A DNA stretch of 64,000 nt from Pirellulales bacterium (GTDB lineage: Bacteria; Planctomycetota; Planctomycetia; Pirellulales; Thermoguttaceae): NCBI GenBank assembly GCA_020846145.1, contig JADLEL010000051.1, positions 1-64,000 of the forward strand, in the 5' to 3' direction. The notes below the pieces were generated by a model, which did no database searches, was not told the origin of the DNA, and saw nothing but the letters and a program-made list of their open reading frames with translations. Each line of letters begins with the position of its first letter. The stretch's first letter is position 1. This document shows positions 1 to 8,267 of this stretch, piece after piece. Made by a program: the position numbers and the translations under genes.

Positions 1-18
1 ATTATCCTCAAAGTTTTT

Positions 19-104
19 CGTTTAGCCCGGAGCCAACGGCGACGGCGGGTGGAGTTTTCCAGTGCCCCTTATGCCCGCCGTCGCCGTTGGCTCCGGGCTA
101 AACG
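19..104. repeat. Long inverted repeat, TTTAGCCCGGAGCC family, copy 1
   Basis: Two 30-nt arms (CGTTTAGCCCGGAGCCAACG... and its complement) face each other across about 26 nt and could form a very stable hairpin. The same arms recur at 3699-3807, so the GH172-argC block lies between two copies. The rest of the first 370 bases shows no gene I can support; the short minus ORF at 131-334 does not look like a protein. Confidence 0.85.
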
Positions 105-370
105 ATTGGTTGCGGCTACGCCGCGCTAGGCTAAAGGCATAACCTACTGAAAATCTCGTCCGGCAGGCGAGACCTTTTAATCAAACCTAGCTTATGGCAG
201 AAGAATTGGGATTCCACCCGGTTGGGTGTACCCGTGGAAACATCCGCCGCTATAATCGGAATAGCAGTTTCTTTCCCCCTGGCTTTACCGCGATGGATGC
301 ATATTCCAAGGCGAGAACTGTCGGCCGCGCTCATCCACCCAGACCAATGAGCACGGCCTTTTTATGTGAC

Positions 371-449
371 GTAGGACAGTTTTCTAAACTGTCCCCGATA
401 GGAAGCCAGGGATTGATAAAATCAATGACAGGTTGGAAACCTGTCCTAC
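371..449. repeat. Compound palindrome with three internal hairpins
   Basis: Outer arms GTAGGACAG and CTGTCCTAC are complementary. Inside are three hairpins in a row: GGACAGTTT/AAACTGTCC, ATTGAT/ATCAAT and GACAGGTT/AACCTGTC. The element ends two bases before the stop codon of the minus-strand GH172 gene, so it could also serve as its transcription end. Related GACAGG/CCTGTC arms occur at 52543-52618. Confidence 0.75.
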
Positions 450-450
450 T

Positions 451-2433
451 CTATTCGAGGTTTTTGAGCGCGGCCTCGGCGGCCCAACGGACGCGGGGGC
501 TTTTGGCGAGTTCTTTGAGGACGGGGATACCCGGCACGGCGGCGGGTTTGCCGATCGCGCCCAGCGCCGAGGCGAAGGAGCGCTGCACCTGCACCTCTTC
601 GCCTTCGACTTCGGCGGCGGCAATGAGCGCGGACACCGCCGGGGCAGCTTGCGGGCCGATGGCCGCAATCGCATTGCCCGACATCAGCCGGACGTTCGGA
701 TCCTTATCCTTCAGCGCCGCGATAAGTGCGGGCAAGGCGAAGAGAGACGCTTTGCCCGCGTTGCGCAAGGCGATGGCCGCCAATCCGCGCACGACGGGAT
801 CCGCATCGGACAAGGACCTCGCGATTTCGGCGATGCTGCCGGTCGGGACGCGCGGTTCCTTCACGTTCGCGGCGGCGGCCCATGCGGCAGGGCCGATTTT
901 CGCGAGGATGATGTCATCCACGCCGAGGTTGTAGCCGGAAGAGGCCTCGCTCTTGCCGAGGCAAACGAAAGTCAGGGTGTGGCGGCCCTTGGTCAGATGC
1001 GGCCAGCCCACTTGATACGAAAGCCCGACGAACGTTTCGAGCGCGTAGCCGTTGAACTGCGTCCGCGGGCGGAGGTCCGCGCCCGGCTCGTGTTCGAGTT
1101 GCGCGGCCGAAGGCTCCTTGCCGTCGAGCAGCACCGTGTAAATGCCGTAATCGGAAGCTTGCGCAACCTCGGTGTAGATTTCGTAGCGGCCGTCTTCGGG
1201 CACGTCGAAGGGGATTTCGATCTTCGATCCCTTTCCCTCGGCCTTGAAGAGGATCACGTCCTTGGACCAGAAAAGCTCCGGCATGAGCGAGGCTTCACCC
1301 CCTTCGGTCTTCACCTCGGCCAGCGACTTCTCGACCTCGATTTGCCGGGCGTTGCCCTGTGGGAGCCGCGCCGAACCGTAGGGGACCGGCGGCTGGTCCA
1401 GGGCGATTCCTTCCTGATACCAGAAGGCGACGCTGGACATCAGATCGGTGCGCTCGCCGAAGGCCGATTTGACCGCCCCGTCGGCGTTGTAGGTCCAGCC
1501 TTTGTGCTCGATCTCGACCTTGAGCGATTTCGTGAACGGGATCGGATCGATCACGTGCCAGCGGTAGGCAGTCATGCGCGAGCCGAGATCGGTTCCTTCG
1601 GCGACGGTTACGCCGTAGTACGGGCCGTCGTCCTCGTGCAGGCCCCAGGCGTCATTGAAATAATCCTCGCTGCCGGTGCCCTCGATCGACGGCTTCCGCT
1701 CGCCATCGACCCAAAAGAACTCGTCCCCCTCGCCGAACCAACCGGCCTCGGCCTGCACGACCGAAAGCACGGTGCCGACGTAATGCCCCCTGCCGGAGAC
1801 TTTTAGGAATTCATACAAGCTGCCATCGGCCGGGGCGGGCAAGGACTGCCGGTAGCGGGCGTGGAAGTAGGGCACGTTTGCCGGAAGCCCGGGAACTTTT
1901 TGCCAATCGACGTGGAAGTAGAGGTTCGACACGCGGCGGCGGCCTTCGTTGGTAACGGTGATTTTACAGGACTTTTTGAAGGGCATCGGCCAGTAGCAAT
2001 TCCGCGCGCGGCCGTCGGAACTGTCGCGGACCATCAACGACCGGACTTTCTTCTCGACGCCGTGGCCGACGGCGAAGAAATCGCCCAACGGCGCATCGAC
2101 GCTCGGCGTTTCGCTGCCGTCGTAATAGACGCGCAGCCGCAGCAGCCGCGGCCAGCCGTATTCGTTGGCGGCGATGGTGATCCAAAGATGCGACACGACG
2201 CCGGGGCCTTGCAGATCGGCCAGCACGATGGTCTCGCCGGGGATCGGACGCTTGCTGTCGTCGTTCGAACTCCAGTCGGGATTGTTCGACGAAGCGCGAT
2301 GGGCGCTGAAGTTCTTAGGATCCAACAAGCGAAAGGGATCCGGTATGCCCAAGCCGGATAGTTGAGCGAAGAGGTTGCCGGCCGCGGAAAGCAATAAAAC
2401 CGACGTCAGGGCGAGGATGAAAGTTCGCTTCAT
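451..2433 (-). CDS. Secreted GH172-type (DUF2961) glycoside hydrolase with C-terminal HEAT repeats
   Basis: The 660-aa product is a probable exported carbohydrate-active enzyme. I chose the start at 2433 because MKRTFILALTSVLLLSAAG begins a clear signal peptide and GGAG sits just upstream; the longer ORF adds an unlikely Arg-rich leader. The DUF2961 core covers roughly residues 30-400 and includes the conserved GTGSEDYF segment, whose Glu lies in the family's active-site region. A second beta-sandwich stretch follows (about 400-540). The tail (about 550-655) has HEAT-like repeats such as SDADPVVRGLAAIALRNAG. Characterised GH172 members act on fructofuranosides or arabinofuranosides, but the substrate here cannot be read from sequence. 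It is transcribed towards the left edge, downstream of argC with a 137-bp gap containing a palindrome. The family call is firm; the activity is inferred. Confidence 0.85.
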   Translation of the reverse strand: MKRTFILALTSVLLLSAAGNLFAQLSGLGIPDPFRLLDPKNFSAHRASSNNPDWSSNDDSKRPIPGETIVLADLQGPGVVSHLWITIAANEYGWPRLLRLRVYYDGSETPSVDAPLGDFFAVGHGVEKKVRSLMVRDSSDGRARNCYWPMPFKKSCKITVTNEGRRRVSNLYFHVDWQKVPGLPANVPYFHARYRQSLPAPADGSLYEFLKVSGRGHYVGTVLSVVQAEAGWFGEGDEFFWVDGERKPSIEGTGSEDYFNDAWGLHEDDGPYYGVTVAEGTDLGSRMTAYRWHVIDPIPFTKSLKVEIEHKGWTYNADGAVKSAFGERTDLMSSVAFWYQEGIALDQPPVPYGSARLPQGNARQIEVEKSLAEVKTEGGEASLMPELFWSKDVILFKAEGKGSKIEIPFDVPEDGRYEIYTEVAQASDYGIYTVLLDGKEPSAAQLEHEPGADLRPRTQFNGYALETFVGLSYQVGWPHLTKGRHTLTFVCLGKSEASSGYNLGVDDIILAKIGPAAWAAAANVKEPRVPTGSIAEIARSLSDADPVVRGLAAIALRNAGKASLFALPALIAALKDKDPNVRLMSGNAIAAIGPQAAPAVSALIAAAEVEGEEVQVQRSFASALGAIGKPAAVPGIPVLKELAKSPRVRWAAEAALKNLE

Positions 2434-2486
2434 GTTTCGTTCTCCGATAGGGATTTTCCGGTTCATCCTAAGGGAGGAAAACCGGC

Positions 2487-2536
2487 GGAGGCGGAGCCTC
2501 CGGGGACAGTGTGTTCCCAGGCAGGAGCCTGGGAAC
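2487..2536. repeat. Double-hairpin repeat (GAGGC.GCCTC + GTTCCCAGGC.GCCTGGGAAC)
   Basis: GGAGGC/GCCTCC is followed by a perfect 10-bp stem, GTTCCCAGGC/GCCTGGGAAC, with an AGGA loop. A diverged copy with the same two-part order lies at 13660-13706. It fills the gap between argC and the GH172 gene. Confidence 0.75.
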
Positions 2537-2570
2537 AAGGAACAGGTTTCGTTCTCCGTGGAAAGGATGG

Positions 2571-3578
2571 TTACAGCGCGGTCGTTTCGGGGTATCCGAA
2601 CATCAAATTGAAGTTCTGCACCGCCGCGCCCGACGCGCCTTTGATCAGGTTGTCGAGGCAACTGATCGTCAGCACGCGGCCGCGAACGATGCGGATGGTG
2701 AGATCGCAAAAGTTGGTGTAGCTCGAATCTTTCGTGCCCGGCAGGTGCTCGACCACGCGGACGAACGGCTCGTCGGCGTAAAAATCACGGAACAGTTGCA
2801 TCAGTTTCTCTTCCGACGCTTCGACCAGGGGCTGGCTATACGTGGTGCTGAGGATGCCGCGGTCCATAGGCACCAAATGCGGCGTGAAGATCACTTCCAC
2901 TGTCTTGCCCGACGCGCGGCCGAGAATCTGCTCGATTTCGGGCGTGTGGCGGTGGCGGCCGATATTGTAAGCCGAAATGCTTTCGTTGCACTCGGCATAG
3001 AGCGTGGTGAGCTTGGGCGTGCGGCCCGCGCCCGAAACGCCGCTCTTCGAGTCGATGATGATCGTTTTCGGATCGATGAGTCCCGCCTTCAACAGCGGGA
3101 CCAAGGCCAAAATGGCCGAGGTCGTGTAGCAACCGGGGTTGGCGACCAGGTTGGCGGGCGGAATCTGCTCGCGGAACAACTCAGGCAGGCCGTAGGGCGT
3201 TTTGCCCACCCGCGCGGGATCGGCGTGTTTTTGGCCGTACCATTCGGCGTACGATTCGGGGGTATCGAGGCGGTAGTCGGCGCTGAAATCGATCACCCTC
3301 GCTCCTGCTTCTAAAAGCGGGGCGACGATCGACGCCGACGCGCCGTGAGGCAGGCAGCTAAAAACGCATTCCGCCCGGGCAGCGACTTCGGCCGGGCTAA
3401 GGTCTTCCAAACGCAAATCGAGCCGATTCGTGAGCGAGGGATGGATCATCGCAATCGGCGGCTGTCCCTCCTGCCGACTGGTAACGGCCACAATTTCGAC
3501 TTCGGGATGTCGAAGCAGGATTTTGATCAATTCCAAGGCGGTATAGCCCGTCGCGCCCAGAATGGCAATGCGTGTCAT
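2571..3578 (-). CDS. argC: N-acetyl-gamma-glutamyl-phosphate reductase
   Basis: ArgC catalyses the NADPH-dependent reduction of N-acetylglutamyl phosphate to the semialdehyde, the third step of arginine synthesis, in the cytoplasm. The 335-aa protein has the normal family length. It opens with the Rossmann motif [17 protein letters not shown], carries the catalytic cysteine in ANPGCYTTS (residues about 145-150), and has the GVSGAGR segment typical of the family. I placed the start at this methionine, preceded by GGTGGAA; the ORF track's extra 56 residues run through the upstream palindrome and are not family-like. No other arg genes are nearby, so the gene appears to be a singleton. The next gene downstream on this strand is the GH172 enzyme. 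Confidence 0.95.
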   Translation of the reverse strand: MTRIAILGATGYTALELIKILLRHPEVEIVAVTSRQEGQPPIAMIHPSLTNRLDLRLEDLSPAEVAARAECVFSCLPHGASASIVAPLLEAGARVIDFSADYRLDTPESYAEWYGQKHADPARVGKTPYGLPELFREQIPPANLVANPGCYTTSAILALVPLLKAGLIDPKTIIIDSKSGVSGAGRTPKLTTLYAECNESISAYNIGRHRHTPEIEQILGRASGKTVEVIFTPHLVPMDRGILSTTYSQPLVEASEEKLMQLFRDFYADEPFVRVVEHLPGTKDSSYTNFCDLTIRIVRGRVLTISCLDNLIKGASGAAVQNFNLMFGYPETTAL

Positions 3579-3698
3579 GGTATGCGTTCCACCAAAATGA
3601 AAATAGCCGAAAGGGGAGTAATCATCGATTTTATTCGGGAAAACATAAAAATATACCATCCCACCCTCCCGACCGCCAAGGGGCCGCGATGCCTCTCC

Positions 3699-3807
3699 TC
3701 GTTTAGCCCGGAGCCAACGGCGACGGCGGACGGCAAAAAAGCTCAATCAATAGATTATGTTATCCTTCTCCCCGAAACGCCGTCGCCGTTGGCTCCGGGC
3801 TAAACGA
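3699..3807. repeat. Long inverted repeat, TTTAGCCCGGAGCC family, copy 2
   Basis: The arms TCGTTTAGCCCGGAGCCAAC... and their complement are the same as in the copy at 19-104, but the loop is longer and unrelated. It sits between argC and the cysteine-synthase-like gene, which are divergently transcribed. The remainder of the 346-bp gap holds the promoter noted next. Confidence 0.85.
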
Positions 3808-3842
3808 ATGGGTGGTCGAACTTGGCGCGGTTTCCCCCCTTG

Positions 3843-3872
3843 TTGATAAAGCATCCTTCAAAGTGGTAGAAT
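3843..3872 (+). promoter_or_regulatory. Probable sigma-70-type promoter of the cysteine-synthase-like gene
   Basis: TTGATA and TAGAAT (each five of six to consensus) are separated by 18 nt. Transcription would start near 3879, about 45 nt before the chosen GTG start codon. Confidence 0.55.
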
Positions 3873-3924
3873 TATTCGCTAGTCGAAATCGTCTTTGCAA
3901 AGATCGTTTCACCGAGGCGCATTC

Positions 3925-4989
3925 GTGAATTCACCCTCTCTTACGCCATCATCCGTCGAAAACCGCCTCGCGGGGCTGCAATACGTCATCGGCAATACGC
4001 CGCTGTTGGCTATCGAATACGCCTTTCGCGGCGAGCCGCGGATTATTTACGCCAAAGCCGAGCACTATAACTTGACGGGCAGCATCAAAGACCGCATGGC
4101 GCTGCATATTTTGCGAAAGGCGTATCGGGAAGGTCGCATTCGGGCCGGCGATCGAATCGTCGAGGCCACGAGCGGCAACACGGGCATTGCGTTCTCGGCC
4201 ATCGGCCGCGCGCTGGGGCATCCGGTGACGATCTTCATGCCCGATTGGATGAGCCGCGAGCGGGTGCTGCTGATTCGCGGCTTGGGGGCCGAGATCGTGC
4301 CCGTCTCCCGGCAGCAGGGCGGATTTTTGGGGAGTATCCGCGAGTCGGAAGAACTCGCCCGCAAGGATTCGCACGTCTTTTTGCCCTGCCAGTTCGCCAA
4401 CGATGCAAACGTCGAAGCCCACGAGCAATCGACCGGCCCGGAAATCTCCTTGCAGTTGGAATCGCAGGGACTCGAACCGGCGGCGTTCGTCGCGGGGGTG
4501 GGGACGGGCGGCACGGTGATGGGCGTGGGCCGCCACCTGCGGAGGAAAAATCCGGCGGTCCGCATTCATCCGCTGGAGCCGGCCGAATCGCCCACGCTTA
4601 CGGTCGGGCACAAGGTCGGGCAGCATCGCATTCAAGGCATTTCCGACGAGTTCATTCCGGCGATCGTGAAACTCGACGAACTCGACCGGACGGTGCAAGT
4701 TTCCGACGGCGACGCCATTCGCATGGCGCAAAAACTCGCCGCCCAACTGGGCTTGGCGGTGGGCATCTCCTCGGGCGCGAATTTCATCGGCGCGGTCATG
4801 CTGCAAAACGAACTCGGTCCCGAAGCCGTCGTGGCGACCGTTTTTTCCGACGACAACAAAAAGTATTTGAGCACTGATCTCTTCAACGAGGAGCCGATCC
4901 AAGACGGCCACCTCTCGCCGCACGTCGAGCTAACCGCCTACCGTGCAATAGACCGCGTTTGCGGCCTGTGCGAGGGGCAAAACGAATAG
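3925..4989 (+). CDS. PLP-dependent cysteine synthase / cystathionine beta-synthase family enzyme
   Basis: A fold-type II PLP enzyme of about 354 aa, expected to catalyse beta-replacement on O-acetylserine or a related substrate in the cytoplasm. The PLP lysine is in [11 protein letters not shown], the substrate loop is [11 protein letters not shown], and the phosphate-binding loop is [12 protein letters not shown]. The ORF track starts at a TTG (3895). I prefer the GTG at 3925 because GAGG lies about seven bases upstream and because family N-termini begin shortly before the IGNTPLL motif. The C-terminus extends about 30 residues past the usual end (through [17 protein letters not shown]) and contains two cysteines. 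It stands alone; its neighbours are not sulfur genes. CysK, CysM and CBS-like roles cannot be separated from sequence alone. Confidence 0.88.
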   Translation: MNSPSLTPSSVENRLAGLQYVIGNTPLLAIEYAFRGEPRIIYAKAEHYNLTGSIKDRMALHILRKAYREGRIRAGDRIVEATSGNTGIAFSAIGRALGHPVTIFMPDWMSRERVLLIRGLGAEIVPVSRQQGGFLGSIRESEELARKDSHVFLPCQFANDANVEAHEQSTGPEISLQLESQGLEPAAFVAGVGTGGTVMGVGRHLRRKNPAVRIHPLEPAESPTLTVGHKVGQHRIQGISDEFIPAIVKLDELDRTVQVSDGDAIRMAQKLAAQLGLAVGISSGANFIGAVMLQNELGPEAVVATVFSDDNKKYLSTDLFNEEPIQDGHLSPHVELTAYRAIDRVCGLCEGQNE

Positions 4990-5051
4990 GCTCCTCGAAA
5001 TGCAAGATCGGATCGAAAATGCCGCCGCCCGCGGATCTCATTCGGGAGTGG

Positions 5052-6146
5052 CTAGATCAATCGGTTATACATCTCGATGTATTCCCCGACCATTTTCTCC
5101 ACCGTGAATTCGCCGGCGGCTCGGTCGCGCGCGGCTTGGCCGAGGCGGCGGGCAAGCGCGGCATCTTCCAAGAGCCGAGAGGCTCCGCGGGCGAAGCCGG
5201 CGCGGTCGCCGACCCGCACCAACAAACCGGTTTGATTGTGGACGAGTTCCCGCGTGCCGGGAATGTCGCTTGCCACGACGGGAACGCAGGCCGCCATCGC
5301 CTCCAAAATCGCGTTCGATTGGCTTTCGTAGGCGCCGGTGGACCAAAGCAGGTCGAAATGCGGAAGAAACCGGTCCAAGTCGTCGCGAAATCCGAGAAAA
5401 TGCACGTGGCCGCCGATGCGGACCTGATCGCGGAACCTCCGCAGCCGGCCGCGGTGCGGTCCGTCGCCGAAAATCAACAGATGCACGTCCTTGCGGACGA
5501 CCTTCAACAGATCGGCGGCCCAAATGGCGTCCTTTACCCGTTTGTGCGGCAAGAGCCGGCCGACCAGTCCGATCAGGCGGCTGTCGCCGGGCAGGCCCAG
5601 TTCGTCGAGGATTTGCCGTCGCGTGCAAGTCGGCGGGCCGGGCAATTCCACGGCGTTGGAGATGATTTGGAACTTTTCCTCCGGCAGGCCGTTTCGCACG
5701 TAAAGATCCTTGACGCTCCCGCCGTTGGCCGCCAAGCACGCCGCGCGGCGGCCGATTTGACGGTCGAGCCTTGCTTGCATCCAACTTTCGACCGGCTCCA
5801 TGGAGCGGTAACTCGCGAAGAAGCGTTTTGCTCCGCCGCCCAAAACCGCCGCGAGTCCGTAGCCGTTCGCCGCGCCGCCCCAGGCATGGATCGCGTCGGG
5901 CCGCAAGCCGTCAACGAGCCGTTTCAGATTCCACAAGGCGCGGGGATCGAACATCCAGCGTCGTTCGAGGATCGTCGGCCGAATGCCGGAAAGGGGAATC
6001 ATTTCCGGCGTCGTTCCGGCGGACGCGAGGGCGCAGACGTGCGCGTCGAATCCTGCCCGCATAAGTCCCGCGGCCAGCAAGCCGAGCTGCTTCTCCGCGC
6101 CGGAGCGGTCGAGCATCGGAAGAAGATGGAGAATGCGCGGCGTCAT
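5052..6146 (-). CDS. Glycosyltransferase family 4
   Basis: A 364-aa GT-B fold transferase, likely acting at the inner face of the membrane on a polysaccharide or lipid-linked acceptor. The N-terminal domain starts MTPRILHLLPMLDRSGAEKQ, a typical GT4 opening with a Gly-rich acceptor loop. The C-terminal domain carries VGRLLPHKRVKDA and the E-x7-E motif ESQSNAILEAMA (residues about 280-290) that binds the sugar nucleotide. The start at 6146 matches the family N-terminus. The ORF track adds MQSSISNSA, which is encoded by CAAATTT tandem-repeat sequence and is probably not translated, although no good ribosome binding site is visible for either start. There are no other glycan genes next to it. 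Confidence 0.88.
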   Translation of the reverse strand: MTPRILHLLPMLDRSGAEKQLGLLAAGLMRAGFDAHVCALASAGTTPEMIPLSGIRPTILERRWMFDPRALWNLKRLVDGLRPDAIHAWGGAANGYGLAAVLGGGAKRFFASYRSMEPVESWMQARLDRQIGRRAACLAANGGSVKDLYVRNGLPEEKFQIISNAVELPGPPTCTRRQILDELGLPGDSRLIGLVGRLLPHKRVKDAIWAADLLKVVRKDVHLLIFGDGPHRGRLRRFRDQVRIGGHVHFLGFRDDLDRFLPHFDLLWSTGAYESQSNAILEAMAACVPVVASDIPGTRELVHNQTGLLVRVGDRAGFARGASRLLEDAALARRLGQAARDRAAGEFTVEKMVGEYIEMYNRLI

Positions 6147-6169
6147 GGCAGAATTGGAAATTGACGATT

Positions 6170-6191
6170 GCAAATTTCAAATTTCAAATTG
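6170..6191. repeat. Heptamer tandem repeat (CAAATTT)n
   Basis: About three copies of CAAATTT lie directly upstream of the GT4 gene, in the gap to hpt. Confidence 0.7.
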
Positions 6192-6214
6192 AACAAGATC
6201 AACTTTCCTTTTTT

Positions 6215-6240
6215 CCTATCCCCTATCCCCTATCCCCTAT
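6215..6240. repeat. Heptamer tandem repeat (CCCCTAT)n overlapping the end of hpt
   Basis: Nearly four copies of CCCCTAT. The last codons and the TAG stop of hpt (minus strand) are read from the GGGGATA units. Confidence 0.85.
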
Positions 6241-6762
6241 TTCTTGCATCTCCCCCGGTTCCAGCATGGCGACGTAGGGGAGGTTGCGATACCGATCGCG
6301 GTAGTCGAGGCCGTATCCGACGACGAAGGCGTCGGGGACTTCAAAGCCCACGAAGTCGGGTTTCATCTCGACTTCGCAACGCCCTTGCTTCATCAACAGC
6401 ACCGCGCATTTGAGGCTTGCCGGGCCGAGTTCGTCGATCTGCGGGATCAATTCCCAAAGCGTGTGCCCCGTATCGAAGATGTCGTCCACCAAAAGCACGT
6501 CGCGGTCGCGAATGCCGTCCGACAACAAATCGGTGTTCAACACCAAGGGGCCGGGCCGGGTGCCGCTCCGATAGCTGCGCGCCTGCACCAAATCGACGCG
6601 GAGCGGCATGTTCAACAGGCGGATCAAGTCGGCCAAGAGCACGATGCTGCCGATCAACACCCCCACGATCGTCAGCGGCTTGTCCCGATAATGCGCATGG
6701 ATGCTTTCGGCCAGCCGCCGTATTCCTTCGCGTAATTGCTCTTCGCTGAGTAAGGTTTTCAT
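6223..6762 (-). CDS. hpt: Hypoxanthine phosphoribosyltransferase
   Basis: This purine-salvage enzyme converts hypoxanthine or guanine plus PRPP to IMP or GMP in the cytoplasm. The product is 179 aa, the normal length. The PRPP loop VLLVDDIFDTGHTL is at residues about 100-115, the early IGSIVLLADLIR segment matches the family, and DFVGFEVPDAFVVGYGLDY is the purine-binding tail. The last residues, EIGDRG and the stop codon, are read from a CCCCTAT heptamer array, so the C-terminus seems to have been re-set by repeat sequence; the catalytic part is complete. Confidence 0.95.
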   Translation of the reverse strand: MKTLLSEEQLREGIRRLAESIHAHYRDKPLTIVGVLIGSIVLLADLIRLLNMPLRVDLVQARSYRSGTRPGPLVLNTDLLSDGIRDRDVLLVDDIFDTGHTLWELIPQIDELGPASLKCAVLLMKQGRCEVEMKPDFVGFEVPDAFVVGYGLDYRDRYRNLPYVAMLEPGEMQEIGDRG

Positions 6763-6982
6763 GATTTAACTTCCTAGCATCGAAAGGGGAGGATGGAACA
6801 GGATATCGCGATCCGCGGAAATATTACCACAATCCAAGCAAATTGCCCAGATCGTGGCGGAAAATGCGGGAAAAGAGCCTTTGAAACCGTGGATTGGGCC
6901 GGGGAATCCAACCGGATTATTCGCCAATACGCAGGAGAATAGGTTGGCAACCTGTCCTACGCGCGTGCAGTTTGCGCCAATG

Positions 6983-7183
6983 TAACCGTACACAGGGGAC
7001 TGTCCCGATTTTCGCGGCGCAAAAGATGATGGTGCCGTAAAAGTGCTTAACCGCCGCGAAAATGGGACTGTCCCCCTCGCGCCGCGGGAAGGGGACAGGT
7101 CCATGTTTTCGGCCTACCGTTTGTCGGCAATATACGTTTTCCCGCCGAAAAATGGACCAGTCCCCGACCGGGGCGAGAACGCT
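6983..7183. repeat. 201-bp two-hairpin dispersed repeat, copy A
   Basis: The element is nearly identical (about 15 mismatches by hand alignment, no gaps) to 55399-55599, in the same orientation. It consists of two successive hairpins: GGGGACTGTCCCGATTTTCG pairs with CGCGAAAATGGGACTGTCCC, and then GGACAGGTCCATGTTTTCGG pairs with CCGAAAAATGGACCAGTCCC. Both hairpins share a GGGACTGTCCC-like core. It takes up much of the 574-bp gap between hpt and the next gene. A half-element GGTTGGCAACC lies at about 6940-6960. No gene is visible in the gap. Confidence 0.9.
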
Positions 7184-7336
7184 TACGCGCCAATTTTCGA
7201 GATACCGCTGTTCAAATTCGCCGCTTGGAGGTATGCTAAAAGTTGAATTTCGATGGGTATTGACTTCATTTTGGACTTTGGACGGCAATGCCCGCCTTAC
7301 ATTCCTGCCAAATTCTTCCCCCCCCCAGGTGAAGCC

Positions 7337-8197
7337 ATGTTTCTCCGATGTTTGTTCGCGGCGGCGTTGTTTTTCCCGATGGCGCGCGTGCTCGAAGCCC
7401 AGGATATCCCCCAGCCGCAATTCGGCCGGCTGACTCCCGCCCAACAGCGACAGATTATGAAGGCCATGCAGCGTCAGGGCATGCAGCCGGGCATGCAGCC
7501 GGGGATGCAGGCAATGCAGGGCGTGCCGTTCGAGGCCGCCGGCAAGCTCGAGGCCATCGGGAGAGGCCAGGTAAAAATCATGGACGACAACGGAAAAGAG
7601 TGGGTGATTTCCTTCAATCAGCAAACCGCGGTCAAAACCACCGGCGAAGCCGCGCCCGAATTTCTCAAGCCCGGCATGTGCGTGGAATTCGCCGCCGAGG
7701 TCGATGCGAAAGGGATCGTACCCGGAAAAGTCGAGGAACTTTCCATCGTAACGCCTTCCAAGGAGCGGCCCAGCGGAGTCTTTCCCGAAGGGGGCGGCGA
7801 GGCGGCCAAAGCCGCGGCGAAACCGGCGGCAAAAACCGCGGCCGCCGCGAAAGCGAAAAAAGGAGCGGCCGCCGGACCCGCCGTGATGAGCAAAGTGGTG
7901 GGCCACGTCAAGAGCGCGAAAAGCGGAAAACTCCTGGTCCAAGCCGGCCGCACCACCGTGCAATTCGAGTTGGGCGAGAACGCGAAGATCTCCATCGACA
8001 TGGCTGACGGCGCGTTCGCCTCCAAAGGCGACAAGGTCGAAATCAAAGGCATGCAAATGCCCAACATGCCCAACCAGGGGCAAGCCCAATCGATAACCAT
8101 CGCACTTGCGGAACCGCTGGGCTTGCCGAAGAAAAAGGCCGAGGCCGGCAAATCCGAGCCGCCTCGCCCGCCCAAGGCCATCAAGCCTAAAAAGTAG
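7337..8197 (+). CDS. Exported protein of unknown function with Met/Gln-rich and Ala/Lys-rich segments
   Basis: A 286-aa product of unrecognised family. I chose ATG 7337 because AGGTGA lies just upstream and MFLRCLFAAALFFPMARVL makes a signal peptide ending near EAQ. After it comes a Met-Gln-Pro-Gly repeat stretch (residues about 45-65). Next is a segment (about 65-145) with short alternating beta-strands, such as GKLEAIGRGQVKIMDDNGKE, that looks OB-like. A low-complexity Ala/Lys linker follows, then a second similar beta segment (about 185-260). The tail is Pro/Lys-rich. The duplicated beta modules suggest a small periplasmic binding protein, but no ligand can be named. The stop codon overlaps the downstream palindrome. 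Confidence 0.7.
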   Translation: MFLRCLFAAALFFPMARVLEAQDIPQPQFGRLTPAQQRQIMKAMQRQGMQPGMQPGMQAMQGVPFEAAGKLEAIGRGQVKIMDDNGKEWVISFNQQTAVKTTGEAAPEFLKPGMCVEFAAEVDAKGIVPGKVEELSIVTPSKERPSGVFPEGGGEAAKAAAKPAAKTAAAAKAKKGAAAGPAVMSKVVGHVKSAKSGKLLVQAGRTTVQFELGENAKISIDMADGAFASKGDKVEIKGMQMPNMPNQGQAQSITIALAEPLGLPKKKAEAGKSEPPRPPKAIKPKK

Positions 8198-8252
8198 GTT
8201 ATGCTTCGGCATAACGAAAGCATGGATGGCCAAAATATGCTGAGGCATAACC
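8196..8252. repeat. Palindromic repeat AGGTTATGC..GCATAACCT
   Basis: GTTATGC-TTCG-GCATAAC is a perfect 7-bp hairpin with a stable tetraloop, and a second half-site ATGCTGAGGCATAACCT pairs with its left arm. It lies between two convergent genes and could terminate both. A further GCATAACCT half-site is at about 137-145. Confidence 0.65.
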
Positions 8253-8267
8253 TGCGCGGCTACCCAT

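Noticed and set aside
7043-7246. ORFs MLNRRENGTVPLAPREG... at 7043 and MLNRRENGTVPLAPRKG... at 55459 as a conserved small protein family
   Set aside because: The similarity is fully explained by the 201-bp DNA repeat. Substitutions do not favour silent positions and there is no ribosome binding site.
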